A model generated the notes under the pieces. That model ran no database searches. It worked only from the letters and a program-made list of their open reading frames with translations, and was not told the DNA's origin. A DNA stretch of 5,012 nucleotides from Patescibacteria group bacterium (GTDB lineage Bacteria > Patescibacteria > Microgenomatia > Levybacterales > UBA12049). Of this stretch, positions 1 to 4,778 are shown one piece after another. A program made the position numbers and the translations under genes. The stretch is taken from assembly GCA_023381035.1 (NCBI GenBank), contig JAMCTK010000057.1, positions 1 to 5,012 on the forward strand, given 5' to 3'. Numbering within the stretch: the stretch's first letter is position 1; the number at the start of each line of letters is the position of its first letter.

Positions 1-30
1 GATGGAAAACTTTTACTAGGGGCGTGGCAG
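1..30. repeat. Terminal inverted copy of 192-221 (probable fold-back chimera)
   Basis: All 30 bases are the exact reverse complement of 192-221, which lies inside yjbQ and encodes DGKLLLGAWQ. Identity stops sharply at position 31. On the minus strand the copy interrupts a phosphoribosyltransferase gene right after its A-L-P-R motif, where the family continues with G-G-V-P; here it reads Pro then a stop at 18-16. The two genes could share CTGCCACG(C) at this point, so the join looks microhomology-mediated. The most likely cause is an amplification or assembly chimera. A genuine biological inverted repeat is possible but would have had to break a conserved gene at its motif. Confidence 0.85.
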
Positions 31-117
31 AGCATAAACAACAGTATTCTTGTCTTTATATTTTTTAAGTTTTTCTGCCAACAGTTTTCCTGCCTCCGTC
101 CTGTCTTTAAAAATCAT
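22..117 (-). CDS. Phosphoribosyltransferase (COG1926-type), N-terminal fragment only
   Basis: This partial gene starts at the ATG at 117-115, overlapping the yjbQ stop in an ATGA junction. A strong SD, AAAGGAG at 131-125, stands 7 bases upstream and fixes the start. The readable protein begins MIFKDRTEAGKLLAEKL and continues to VVYALPR at residue 32. F-K-D-R-T/R-x-A-G-x-x-L-A followed by A-L-P-R-G-G-V-P is the typical N-terminus of predicted phosphoribosyltransferases of the COG1926 group, cytosolic proteins of unsettled substrate that often sit near stress genes. After Arg32 the frame enters the inverted copy at 1-30 and stops at 18-16; this stop is probably artefactual and the real gene should run on for roughly 170-200 more residues beyond the window. 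It is the last visible gene of the hsp20 operon. Family assignment rests on only about 32 residues. Confidence 0.75.
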
Positions 118-539
118 TCTTTTACTCCTTTCTCAAAAGAAATTACAATTTCTCTTTTTTTCGGCCCATTCAATTCTATTGTTACAACGCGCTGCCACGC
201 CCCTAGTAAAAGTTTTCCATCTATAAAAGGTATTGAAAGTGAAGCTCCAAGATAAGATGCAAGAACATAGTCGGGTAATAATGCGGGGATATGAGTATGT
301 TGATATTGATACTCAGGATGACCGGGAATTCGTTTTGAAATCACCATATCAAAAACATCTATTAAAACTAAATCGTTCTCTGGGTCTATGAATGTAGTAG
401 TAAGGGCAGCTGTTGTGTGTAGAATAAATATATGGCATACCCCTTCTTTTATAGAATTTTTTTCAAGTAAAATATTTATCCTATCTGTAATGTCAACGAT
501 TTCTTTTTCTTTTTTTGTTTCAACAATAAATTTTTCCAT
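114..539 (-). CDS. yjbQ: YjbQ family protein (UPF0047, secondary thiamine-phosphate synthase type)
   Basis: The 141-residue protein has the usual family length and order of motifs: H-T-T-A-A-L at 41-46, an acidic stretch D-P-E-N-D at 52-56, L-G-A-S at 97-100, the D-G-K-L-L-L-G-A-W-Q-R segment at 107-117 and a closing E-L-N-G-P-K-K-R-E at 122-130. E. coli YjbQ has weak thiamine-phosphate synthase activity, but the family's main role is not settled and no thiamine gene is nearby. The second half lacks the G-N-A-x-A-H motif of the commonest subfamily and has H-T-H-I-P-A-L-L-P-D-Y instead, so it probably belongs to a divergent branch. The start is the ATG at 539-537, directly abutting the stop of the preceding gene (TAAATG), with an AAAGG ribosome site 4 bases upstream. 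Its TGA overlaps the next gene's ATG, indicating translational coupling within the operon. No signal peptide or membrane segment is visible, so it should be cytosolic. Confidence 0.9.
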   Translation of the reverse strand: MEKFIVETKKEKEIVDITDRINILLEKNSIKEGVCHIFILHTTAALTTTFIDPENDLVLIDVFDMVISKRIPGHPEYQYQHTHIPALLPDYVLASYLGASLSIPFIDGKLLLGAWQRVVTIELNGPKKREIVISFEKGVKE

Positions 540-1316
540 TTAACCTTTTTGTTTTATCAGCACCTCTTTGCTTAGTAAAAAAACATCATTGATCGGGATG
601 TTTAATTCCGTGACAAAAGTTCCGTCCAATTTCTTTTGCAAATTTTTATTAAGATGTTTTCCCATTTTTTTAAAAAGATCTTTATGTCCGCCGACAACAA
701 TAAAACTTATGTCTTTTCCTTTTACGAAATCAGCGACTCTACTGGCAATCAACTTCAAATGTCTATTTAAATGATCTTCAATATGCCTAAAAATCTTATC
801 GCTTCTGCCATAAAAATCTTGTTCATTTGCTCGAACTTTTTGCGGAACTGAGGCGTCAAAAATCTCCGAATATTCTTCGATTTTCCCAAGGTGAACAGTA
901 AAAAGTCTTGCTTTCTCGCGATCCACTAAAAGCACTAAGTATTTTTTATGTGCGGTTAAAGATTGAACTATTGGTTTAAGATAAAGTGAGTTATCAACGG
1001 TTAAAGAGGAGGGTAGAGGGTATTCAAAATCCAGCACTTCCCACAGATTTCCGCCGCTAAAAAACACAACACTTCTTTTCCCTCTACTGTCAAATGCCTC
1101 TTTTATAAATGATTCAATTTTTTCTATATCAAATTTAAAATTTTCTCTTTCCCGTTTACTCAAATTACTTCTAACTAATGAATGAAACTGAGAAAGTATC
1201 ATCTGTTCGGTTGGTGTTTTAGTATCCGGATATCCTAAGTAAACAGAAAGTACAGGGAAATTAGTTTTTTTATATTTTTTTAGCTCATTCATTTTCTCTT
1301 CAACTTTTAAATGCAT
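540..1316 (-). CDS. Probable bacterial archaeo-eukaryotic release factor (baeRF) family protein
   Basis: The 258-residue cytosolic protein resembles bacterial homologues of the eRF1/Pelota release-factor fold, possibly baeRF family 10. Visible hallmarks are P-V-L-S-V-Y-L at 21-27, S-V-V-F-F-S-G-G-N-L-W-E-V at 82-94, a proline-rich link L-Y-L-K-P-I at 111-116, then Y-L-V-L-L-V-D-R-E-K-A-R-L-F at 126-139, which matches the start of the second, RNase H-like domain. A helix with spaced histidines (H178, H182, H186) and S-F-I-V-V-G-G-H-K-D-L-F at 204-215 follow. No GGQ tripeptide is present, as is common in these bacterial relatives, so peptide release by the eRF1 mechanism cannot be assumed; roles in termination or ribosome rescue are proposed for the superfamily. 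It starts 2 bases after the HPF-like gene ends. Met9 (1292) is an alternative start with GAAGAG just upstream, and neither site has a strong SD. The exact family number is inferred from memory of the family. Confidence 0.7.
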   Translation of the reverse strand: MHLKVEEKMNELKKYKKTNFPVLSVYLGYPDTKTPTEQMILSQFHSLVRSNLSKRERENFKFDIEKIESFIKEAFDSRGKRSVVFFSGGNLWEVLDFEYPLPSSLTVDNSLYLKPIVQSLTAHKKYLVLLVDREKARLFTVHLGKIEEYSEIFDASVPQKVRANEQDFYGRSDKIFRHIEDHLNRHLKLIASRVADFVKGKDISFIVVGGHKDLFKKMGKHLNKNLQKKLDGTFVTELNIPINDVFLLSKEVLIKQKG

Positions 1317-1318
1317 AA

Positions 1319-1699
1319 TTACTTACCAATTAACGTTTCAAAAAAGAAAAACTCTGGTAATCCACGAATCGTCTCTCGCCTGGAATATTCACTATCACTA
1401 ACAAGATGTGTGGTTTTATATTTCCTAATTTCACTAAAAAGCCGCTCAAATCCTTCCTGAATTTCTTTCTCTACATCATATCCTTCAAAGTCAGAATGTA
1501 AATTTTTTATAGGAAGATGCAGCGTAATCGATCCTTCATAAAAATCACGCCCTCTATGTCTTATAATCACAAAATCCAGCTGTATAACACTCCGATCTAA
1601 ATTTGGGAGGAGCTGTAATGTTTTCCTAGCATATTTTGCAAAATCGCTATACCAAAGATCTGAAATTCGACAATTTTTCGCAGTAACAGTAAAGACCAT
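1319..1699 (-). CDS. HPF/RaiA-like (S30AE) ribosome hibernation or stability factor, short form
   Basis: This 126-residue protein fits the S30AE fold (beta-alpha-beta-beta-beta-alpha): a first strand near residues 1-9, a helix at about 16-31, strands V-I-Q-L-D-F-V-I at 38-45 and Y-E-G-S-I-T-L-H-L-P at 54-63, then N-L-H-S-D at 66-70 leading into the long helix V-E-K-E-I-Q-E-G-F-E-R-L-F-S-E-I-R-K-Y-K at 76-95. The end of that helix and the basic S-R-R-E-T-I-R at 106-112 match what this family uses to contact 16S rRNA. It lacks the C-terminal dimerisation domain of long HPF. Family members bind the 30S decoding region and idle ribosomes under stress. Conservation is loose, so this is a divergent member. 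The gene starts 3 bases after hsp20 ends; AAGGAAG lies 14 bases upstream, too far to be ideal, so coupling to hsp20 translation is likely. Confidence 0.72.
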   Translation of the reverse strand: MVFTVTAKNCRISDLWYSDFAKYARKTLQLLPNLDRSVIQLDFVIIRHRGRDFYEGSITLHLPIKNLHSDFEGYDVEKEIQEGFERLFSEIRKYKTTHLVSDSEYSRRETIRGLPEFFFFETLIGK

Positions 1700-1702
1700 A
1701 AT

Positions 1703-2158
1703 TTAAATCATTTCTTCCTTAACTGTTTTCTTACCACCTCCTCTAGTTTTCACTTGAATTTTTCTTGGTTTGACTCTTTCAGATTTAGCAAGTTGAACTG
1801 TCAAGATGCCATTATCATAACTTGCCTCTGGTTCCACATTTTGATCAACTTCTGTTGGAACTGCCACACGGTAAGAAAAAGATCTTGAAGCTCTGCGATA
1901 ATATTTTCTTTTCTTGCCGGCCTCTTCTTCTTTTGCCTCTCCTTTAATCCAAAGCACCCCTTTTTCAAAGGTAATGTCAATATCATCTGGACTTAATCCT
2001 GGCATAGCTGCTTCAACATAAACATTCTTTTCATCCTCATAAACCGAAAGACCACTGGGAATAGTCGGAAAATACGCTCCTAAGTCTTCAAAATCTTCCA
2101 AAGACGGAAGACGAAAAGGAGCAAACTCTAAAAGCCTCCTTGGTGTTATATCCGCCAC
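1703..2158 (-). CDS. hsp20: Small heat-shock protein, Hsp20/alpha-crystallin family
   Basis: This is an ATP-independent chaperone that holds unfolding proteins as large oligomers in the cytosol. With the GTG at 2158-2156 as start it has 151 residues, typical of the family. The N-terminal arm is about 1-34. The alpha-crystallin domain runs from about 35 to 127: S-V-Y-E-D-E-K-N-V-Y-V-E-A-A-M-P-G at 38-54, G-V-L-W-I-K-G-E at 67-74, the arginine-rich Y-Y-R-R-A-S-R-S-F at 86-94 and the signature Y-D-N-G-I-L-T-V-Q-L at 114-123. The C-terminal anchoring motif I-x-V is at 134-136 (KIQVK), followed by a basic tail. An upstream GTG at 2167-2165 would add three residues but lies inside the Shine-Dalgarno sequence, so the 2158 start is much better supported. 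It is the first gene of the five-gene operon, with a promoter candidate upstream. Confidence 0.95.
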   Translation of the reverse strand: MADITPRRLLEFAPFRLPSLEDFEDLGAYFPTIPSGLSVYEDEKNVYVEAAMPGLSPDDIDITFEKGVLWIKGEAKEEEAGKKRKYYRRASRSFSYRVAVPTEVDQNVEPEASYDNGILTVQLAKSERVKPRKIQVKTRGGGKKTVKEEMI

Positions 2159-2162
2159 TTGT

Positions 2163-2172
2163 ATCACCTCCC
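2163..2172 (-). promoter_or_regulatory. Strong Shine-Dalgarno site of hsp20
   Basis: GGGAGGTGAT on the minus strand is nearly the full complement of the 16S rRNA 3' end. GGAGG ends 8 bases before the GTG at 2158, ideal spacing, which decides the start of hsp20. It is the strongest ribosome site in the window and implies high expression of the operon's first gene. Confidence 0.9.
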
Positions 2173-2179
2173 TTTTCCT

Positions 2180-2207
2180 TTATTAGAATGCAATATTGTT
2201 ATTAGAA
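2180..2207 (-). repeat. Pair of 9-base direct repeats in the hsp20 leader
   Basis: TTCTAATAA (minus strand) occurs at 2207-2199 and again at 2188-2180, a period of 19 bases. Between the copies is the perfect palindrome CAATATTG (2191-2198). The array falls just after the predicted hsp20 transcription start, where a repressor or an mRNA-level control could act. It is not the CIRCE element (TTAGCACTC-N9-GAGTGCTAA). AT-rich sequence makes chance occurrence possible. Confidence 0.4.
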
Positions 2208-2208
2208 A

Positions 2209-2238
2209 CATATAAAATATAAGTAAGATAAATGTAAA
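2209..2238 (-). promoter_or_regulatory. Candidate sigma-70-type promoter of the hsp20 operon
   Basis: On the minus strand TTTACA at 2238-2233 (5 of 6 matches to TTGACA) is followed after 17 or 18 bases by TTATAT or TATATG at 2215-2209 as the -10 box. Transcription would start near 2202, giving a leader of about 45 bases before the GTG. The -10 is only moderate, and in DNA this AT-rich other registers are possible. No CIRCE or obvious sigma-32 site was seen. Confidence 0.4.
2220..2237 (+). repeat. Copy 1 of the TAAGTAAGATAnnTGTAA motif
   Basis: An 11-base exact match (TAAGTAAGATA), two differing bases and a 5-base exact match (TGTAA) are shared with 4712-4729. Both copies lie in non-coding DNA beside a promoter. 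This copy overlaps the candidate -35 and spacer of the hsp20 promoter. A short AAGCTTG follows each copy as well (2238-2244 and 4740-4746). It may be a shared binding site or chance. Confidence 0.35.
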
Positions 2239-2262
2239 AGCTTGCAAAATAAATTTGAATGA

Positions 2263-3555
2263 TTAAGCTGCTGTTTTAAAGAAAGTATCCGAAAATTCTC
2301 TTACCCAAGCTTTTGCTGCTCTATCTGGTAAAGTTACACAAATTATGTGTGAAGATGTTTCTCGTGCAGTCACTTTACCTTCAGTTTTAACTAGCCCTTT
2401 AATGTCTCTTTCGTCCATTTCCTTATGAGGAGTTTTAATCAATGGCCCTATTTTTCCTAAAAATTCAGATAAATCGCCTAAATCTTCACCTTTTATCATT
2501 TTTGAACATAAGTCCATAAAGTTACGAAATGACTTAACATACTCGTATCGTTGGTGACCTGGAGGTAAAGTGTAGAGGCAGCTTTGTGGTAAAAAATCCT
2601 CTTCAAATCTTGGGTCAACTTGGTTAAAAAAGCCTGATTTATTAAAATTGGAAAAATTCATCGCGGTTAATCCTAACAAAGCTGCTCCTTTATCTTCGGT
2701 AATAAGAGGAAAGGCTTTAAAAGGATCTTGATCTCCTATATATTCCCAAGCAATATTTTGTTCAATATTTGCTTTTCTTTTTGGCTGAAAATGATCTCCA
2801 CCTCTTGTATCAACGGCTAAAATTGAAGTAACCTTATGTCCAGAAGATGCAAATGAGGTAACAATATCTTCTGCAGCTCTTCCTGAAATTACCGTATCGA
2901 CCAACACCATTTGACCATTTTTAGCGCCTCCATAATCCCTTAATGCTTTATCTATTTCTATGGGGTTAAGCCTCGTGTCTCTAAAAGAATCTGGATGTAT
3001 TTTGCTCATTAAGAAGGAGTGCCAATTAAGATCTAGAGAATCTTCAGTTTTAAAAATAAGATTACTAAAAACTCTAGTGCAAGAGCCTCGCAATTTCTTT
3101 GCTAACCATTCAGATATCTCTGGCTCAGTAGATACATCGCAGGTGCAGGGGTAAAGTACTACATCAACTTTAGATTTTTTTGGATTTTCTAAGACAGTTC
3201 TATTTGGATTATTGGTCATATTCACACGATTTTCAGATAAAAATTCAAAAACTCTTCTTGGGTAATAGCTTACTTTTCTTGGATCAATCAGTGCATTAGC
3301 AGGATCTAGTGTCCGAAGGACATCTTGGGCTAACAAGAAAACAGGAATAGCTCCTCTGGAAGGAATTAAAATAATCGGTTTTTTAGAATCTTTGAGAATA
3401 TTTTCTGAAGCAGTATTAAGTCCTAACGCAATTTCAGAACAGCCTTTAATATACTCTGCAATAGCTTCTTTAGAGATTTCTATTTCCTCAACATCCTTTT
3501 TAAAACGCATTCCAGTCTCATCAGAACTGAAATGTTCTCTTTCATGAATATTCAT
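2263..3555 (-). CDS. Uncharacterised protein with phosphoribosyltransferase-fold motifs
   Basis: I do not recognise a named family. The 430-residue protein has two segments that look like a type I PRTase fold: P-I-I-L-I-P-S-R-G-A-I-P-V-F at 60-73, resembling the P-R-G-G-V-P loop of COG1926 proteins, and M-V-L-V-D-T-V-I-S-G-R-A at 216-227, resembling the PRPP-binding loop V-D-D-V-x-x-T-G-R-T of PyrR-like enzymes, followed by an alpha-beta unit ending A-V-D-T-R-G-G at 247-253. The second acidic residue of the PRPP loop is Thr221, so catalysis is uncertain. The region 255-430 has no recognised domain. A C-x-C occurs at 137-139. It lacks a signal peptide and membrane segments, so is likely cytosolic. 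The ATG start at 3555 is preceded by AAGGAG at 3577-3572, but with an unusually long 16-base gap; no closer in-frame start was found. It lies 81 bases after the 268-residue gene on the same strand. Function is unknown. Confidence 0.75.
   Translation of the reverse strand: MNIHEREHFSSDETGMRFKKDVEEIEISKEAIAEYIKGCSEIALGLNTASENILKDSKKPIILIPSRGAIPVFLLAQDVLRTLDPANALIDPRKVSYYPRRVFEFLSENRVNMTNNPNRTVLENPKKSKVDVVLYPCTCDVSTEPEISEWLAKKLRGSCTRVFSNLIFKTEDSLDLNWHSFLMSKIHPDSFRDTRLNPIEIDKALRDYGGAKNGQMVLVDTVISGRAAEDIVTSFASSGHKVTSILAVDTRGGDHFQPKRKANIEQNIAWEYIGDQDPFKAFPLITEDKGAALLGLTAMNFSNFNKSGFFNQVDPRFEEDFLPQSCLYTLPPGHQRYEYVKSFRNFMDLCSKMIKGEDLGDLSEFLGKIGPLIKTPHKEMDERDIKGLVKTEGKVTARETSSHIICVTLPDRAAKAWVREFSDTFFKTAA
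3454..3487. repeat. Internal source of the right-end inverted copy (4979-5012)
   Basis: This stretch, coding residues from about 23 to 34 of the PRTase-like protein (E-I-E-I-S-K-E-A-I-A-E), is matched exactly in inverted orientation by the last 34 bases of the window. The copy here sits in an uninterrupted reading frame and is taken as the authentic location. Confidence 0.85.
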
Positions 3556-3608
3556 AGATAAATTTGTAAATCTCCTTACTTTTCTAAAATAAAAATTTAT
3601 ATAGTTGT

Positions 3609-3619
3609 TGAACAGTTCA
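3609..3619. promoter_or_regulatory. Possible operator palindrome before the PRTase-like gene
   Basis: TGAACAGTTCA is a perfect 5+1+5 dyad in the 81-base gap between the two unnamed genes. On the minus strand it falls between a weak -35-like TGGAAA and a -10-like TATATA or TATAAA, where a repressor site would be effective. Both boxes are poor, so an internal promoter here is only a suggestion. Confidence 0.25.
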
Positions 3620-3636
3620 TTTCCAGAAAGCGCAAA

Positions 3637-4443
3637 TTATGAATTAATAAAACAGGTGCTAAAATCACTGGAATCATGAACAGGTATAAGCTCGGGAGAT
3701 TTCAAGCCTGCTTCGACCCATCTTGCAACATTTCCGGCCCCTGCAAATAGGGGATGCTTAAAAAGCTTTTTATAATTTTCAAGCTGTTCTTTTCCTAATC
3801 TTTTAAGAACAGAAAATAATTTTGCCTGATAATTAATTAGGATATCATGTTCAGCACTTATTTCTCCTTCCAATCGTGTCATTTTTTTAACATCTTCTTC
3901 AGTTATTTCCGCATCTAGTTTTTCAAATTTTTTTTCAATTTCATCCAATTCCTGTTCACTTATTTTAATAAGTTGAGAAGCAGCTCCTACTTCAGCTGCT
4001 AAAACCAGGGAAGTGTCGATAGAAGGCTCTGTTCTAAAACCAGATTTTTTTATAACTTTAGTTTGAATTCTGTGAATGGCTTCTTCAAATCCGTTAAAGA
4101 AATCACCTTCATGAACTCGAACCGTGTCTGTTCGATAGTTATAGCTCGCTCTCTCTTCCGCATCAGTAGGTATAACTTGAACAATTGCTCCTCTTTTACG
4201 CAAAGATTCAACTAAGCTATGAAAGCTGCTTATCTCCTCATCTGGTTTTTCCATTTCAGACGAAACTTCTTCTCCTCTTGTAACTTGCTGTCCCATAATT
4301 ATAGAATCTACGGGGGTTATGCAGGTTTGTATTTCCTCGCGCTGTTCATCTGGTTTTAACGGAGATGGTTGTGAAGAGGTGCCTTCTTCAGAAACGGGTG
4401 AAGAACTTGTATTTTCATCACAACGTTGAAATGATTCCTTCAT
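3637..4443 (-). CDS. Hypothetical protein: disordered N-terminus, degenerate zincin-like motif, coiled coil
   Basis: I do not recognise this 268-residue protein. Residues 1 to about 70 are rich in Ser, Thr, Pro, Gln and Glu and look disordered. Residues 72-130 look folded: G-A-I-V-Q-V-I-P at 85-92, then Y-N-Y-R-T-D-T-V-R-V at 101-110, then F-E-E-A-I-H-R-I at 119-126. A strand followed by a helix with E-x-x-H recalls the H-E-x-x-H active site of ImmA/IrrE-like and other zincin peptidases, but the first His is Glu120; A-A-E-V-G-A-A at 149-155 could be the following helix bearing a third ligand. This is inference only. Residues 160-205 are strongly charged and probably form a coiled coil; a less charged end follows. 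No signal peptide or membrane segment is seen. The ATG at 4443 has no Shine-Dalgarno sequence and sits beside an AT-rich near-palindrome (4444-4464). Internal Met50 and Met64 also lack ribosome sites. Confidence 0.65.
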   Translation of the reverse strand: MKESFQRCDENTSSSPVSEEGTSSQPSPLKPDEQREEIQTCITPVDSIIMGQQVTRGEEVSSEMEKPDEEISSFHSLVESLRKRGAIVQVIPTDAEERASYNYRTDTVRVHEGDFFNGFEEAIHRIQTKVIKKSGFRTEPSIDTSLVLAAEVGAASQLIKISEQELDEIEKKFEKLDAEITEEDVKKMTRLEGEISAEHDILINYQAKLFSVLKRLGKEQLENYKKLFKHPLFAGAGNVARWVEAGLKSPELIPVHDSSDFSTCFINS

Positions 4444-4512
4444 AAAATTTAAATATTTAATTTTCTCTTAAACCAGTCTACAGTCTTTCACCAGTTGTTT
4501 TTTATCAAAAAC

Positions 4513-4549
4513 CCTAAGAAAACTGCACTCTAACGTGCAAACATTTAGG
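4513..4549. repeat. Nested inverted repeat (two-tier stem)
   Basis: CCTAA (4513-4517) pairs with TTAGG (4545-4549). Inside it TGCAC (4524-4528) pairs with GTGCA (4535-4539) around a six-base loop TCTAAC. The internal loops are 6 and 5 bases. It could be an RNA stem-loop or a protein-binding dyad. It has no U-tract directly after it on either strand, so it is not a standard intrinsic terminator. Confidence 0.4.
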
Positions 4550-4588
4550 CATAAACACAATTTCTTTATTGACGAGCTCAAGAAAATA

Positions 4589-4608
4589 CTACAGACGTAA
4601 GTCCGTAG
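4589..4608 (+). repeat. Short hairpin with GUAA tetraloop
   Basis: CTAC-A-GAC-GTAA-GTC-C-GTAG folds into a 4-bp outer and 3-bp inner stem separated by one A/C mismatch, capped by a GNRA-type GUAA loop if transcribed on the plus strand. It stands about 170 bases before the transporter start, upstream of its predicted promoter, so it would not be in that mRNA. No U-tract follows. Confidence 0.35.
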
Positions 4609-4711
4609 AACTTCATTTAGCCCAAAATAAAATTTTCCTTAAAGACTTTCAAAACTTAAAATGTATTCTGACGAAAATGTTATTAAAAAATTGTTAAAAA
4701 TGTAAAAAGTT

Positions 4712-4729
4712 TAAGTAAGATATTTGTAA
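4712..4729 (+). repeat. Copy 2 of the TAAGTAAGATAnnTGTAA motif
   Basis: This matches 2220-2237 at 16 of 18 positions, including an exact 11-mer. It lies 15 bases upstream of the -35 box of the transporter promoter, a typical place for an activator site. It is overlapped by one of three AGTTTAAG-like repeats (4708-4715, 4732-4740 as AGTTTGAAG, 4761-4768). Confidence 0.35.
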
Positions 4730-4744
4730 GCAGTTTGAAGAAGC

Positions 4745-4773
4745 TTGACAAAAAGTCTTGAGTTTAAGATAGT
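4745..4773 (+). promoter_or_regulatory. Sigma-70-type promoter of the transporter gene
   Basis: A perfect TTGACA at 4745-4750 is followed after 17 bases by GATAGT at 4768-4773 (4 of 6 matches to TATAAT). The predicted transcription start, about 4779-4781, coincides with the first ATG of the transporter, implying a leaderless or nearly leaderless mRNA. TATATT at 4773-4778 is an alternative -10, but its spacing from TTGACA would be 22 bases, too long. Confidence 0.6.
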
Positions 4774-4778
4774 ATATT

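Larger units (their letters stand above)
4444..4778. other. Divergent intergenic region, 335 bases, no gene seen
   Basis: The region separates the leftward hypothetical gene from the rightward transporter. No convincing ORF, tRNA or known riboswitch was recognised on either strand. It contains an AT-rich near-palindrome next to the left start codon (4444-4464, core TAAATATTTA), a CAGTCT-A-CAGTCT direct repeat (4474-4486), a nested inverted repeat (4513-4549), a small hairpin (4589-4608), AGTTTAAG-type repeats from 4708 and a promoter for the transporter. I could not find a good promoter for the leftward gene: TTGATA on the minus strand (4507-4502) lacks a matching -10. A small RNA gene in the middle cannot be excluded. 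Confidence 0.6.

Noticed and set aside
1..221. Mobile-element terminal inverted repeats
   Set aside because: The arms lie inside coding sequence, there is no transposase and no target-site duplication, and the arm interrupts a gene at a shared short sequence, which fits a chimera better.
568..774. 68-codon plus-strand ORF
   Set aside because: It lies fully antisense inside the baeRF-like gene, has no ribosome site and its translation shows no family resemblance.
1801..1986. 61-codon minus-strand ORF
   Set aside because: It overlaps hsp20 in another frame; the hsp20 frame carries the whole alpha-crystallin signature.
2159..2167. Upstream GTG start for hsp20 at 2167
   Set aside because: That GTG is part of the Shine-Dalgarno sequence GGGAGGTGAT; the GTG at 2158 is ideally spaced from it.
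2238..2265. Terminator after the PRTase-like gene
   Set aside because: Only a 5-base AGCTT/AAGCT pair with a long loop is present, without a stable GC stem.
2960..3154. 64-codon plus-strand ORF
   Set aside because: It is antisense to the PRTase-like gene and has no supporting signals.
4524..4539. Possible CIRCE (HrcA) element
   Set aside because: GAGTGC is present on the minus strand, but the TTAGCACTC partner at 9-base spacing is missing.
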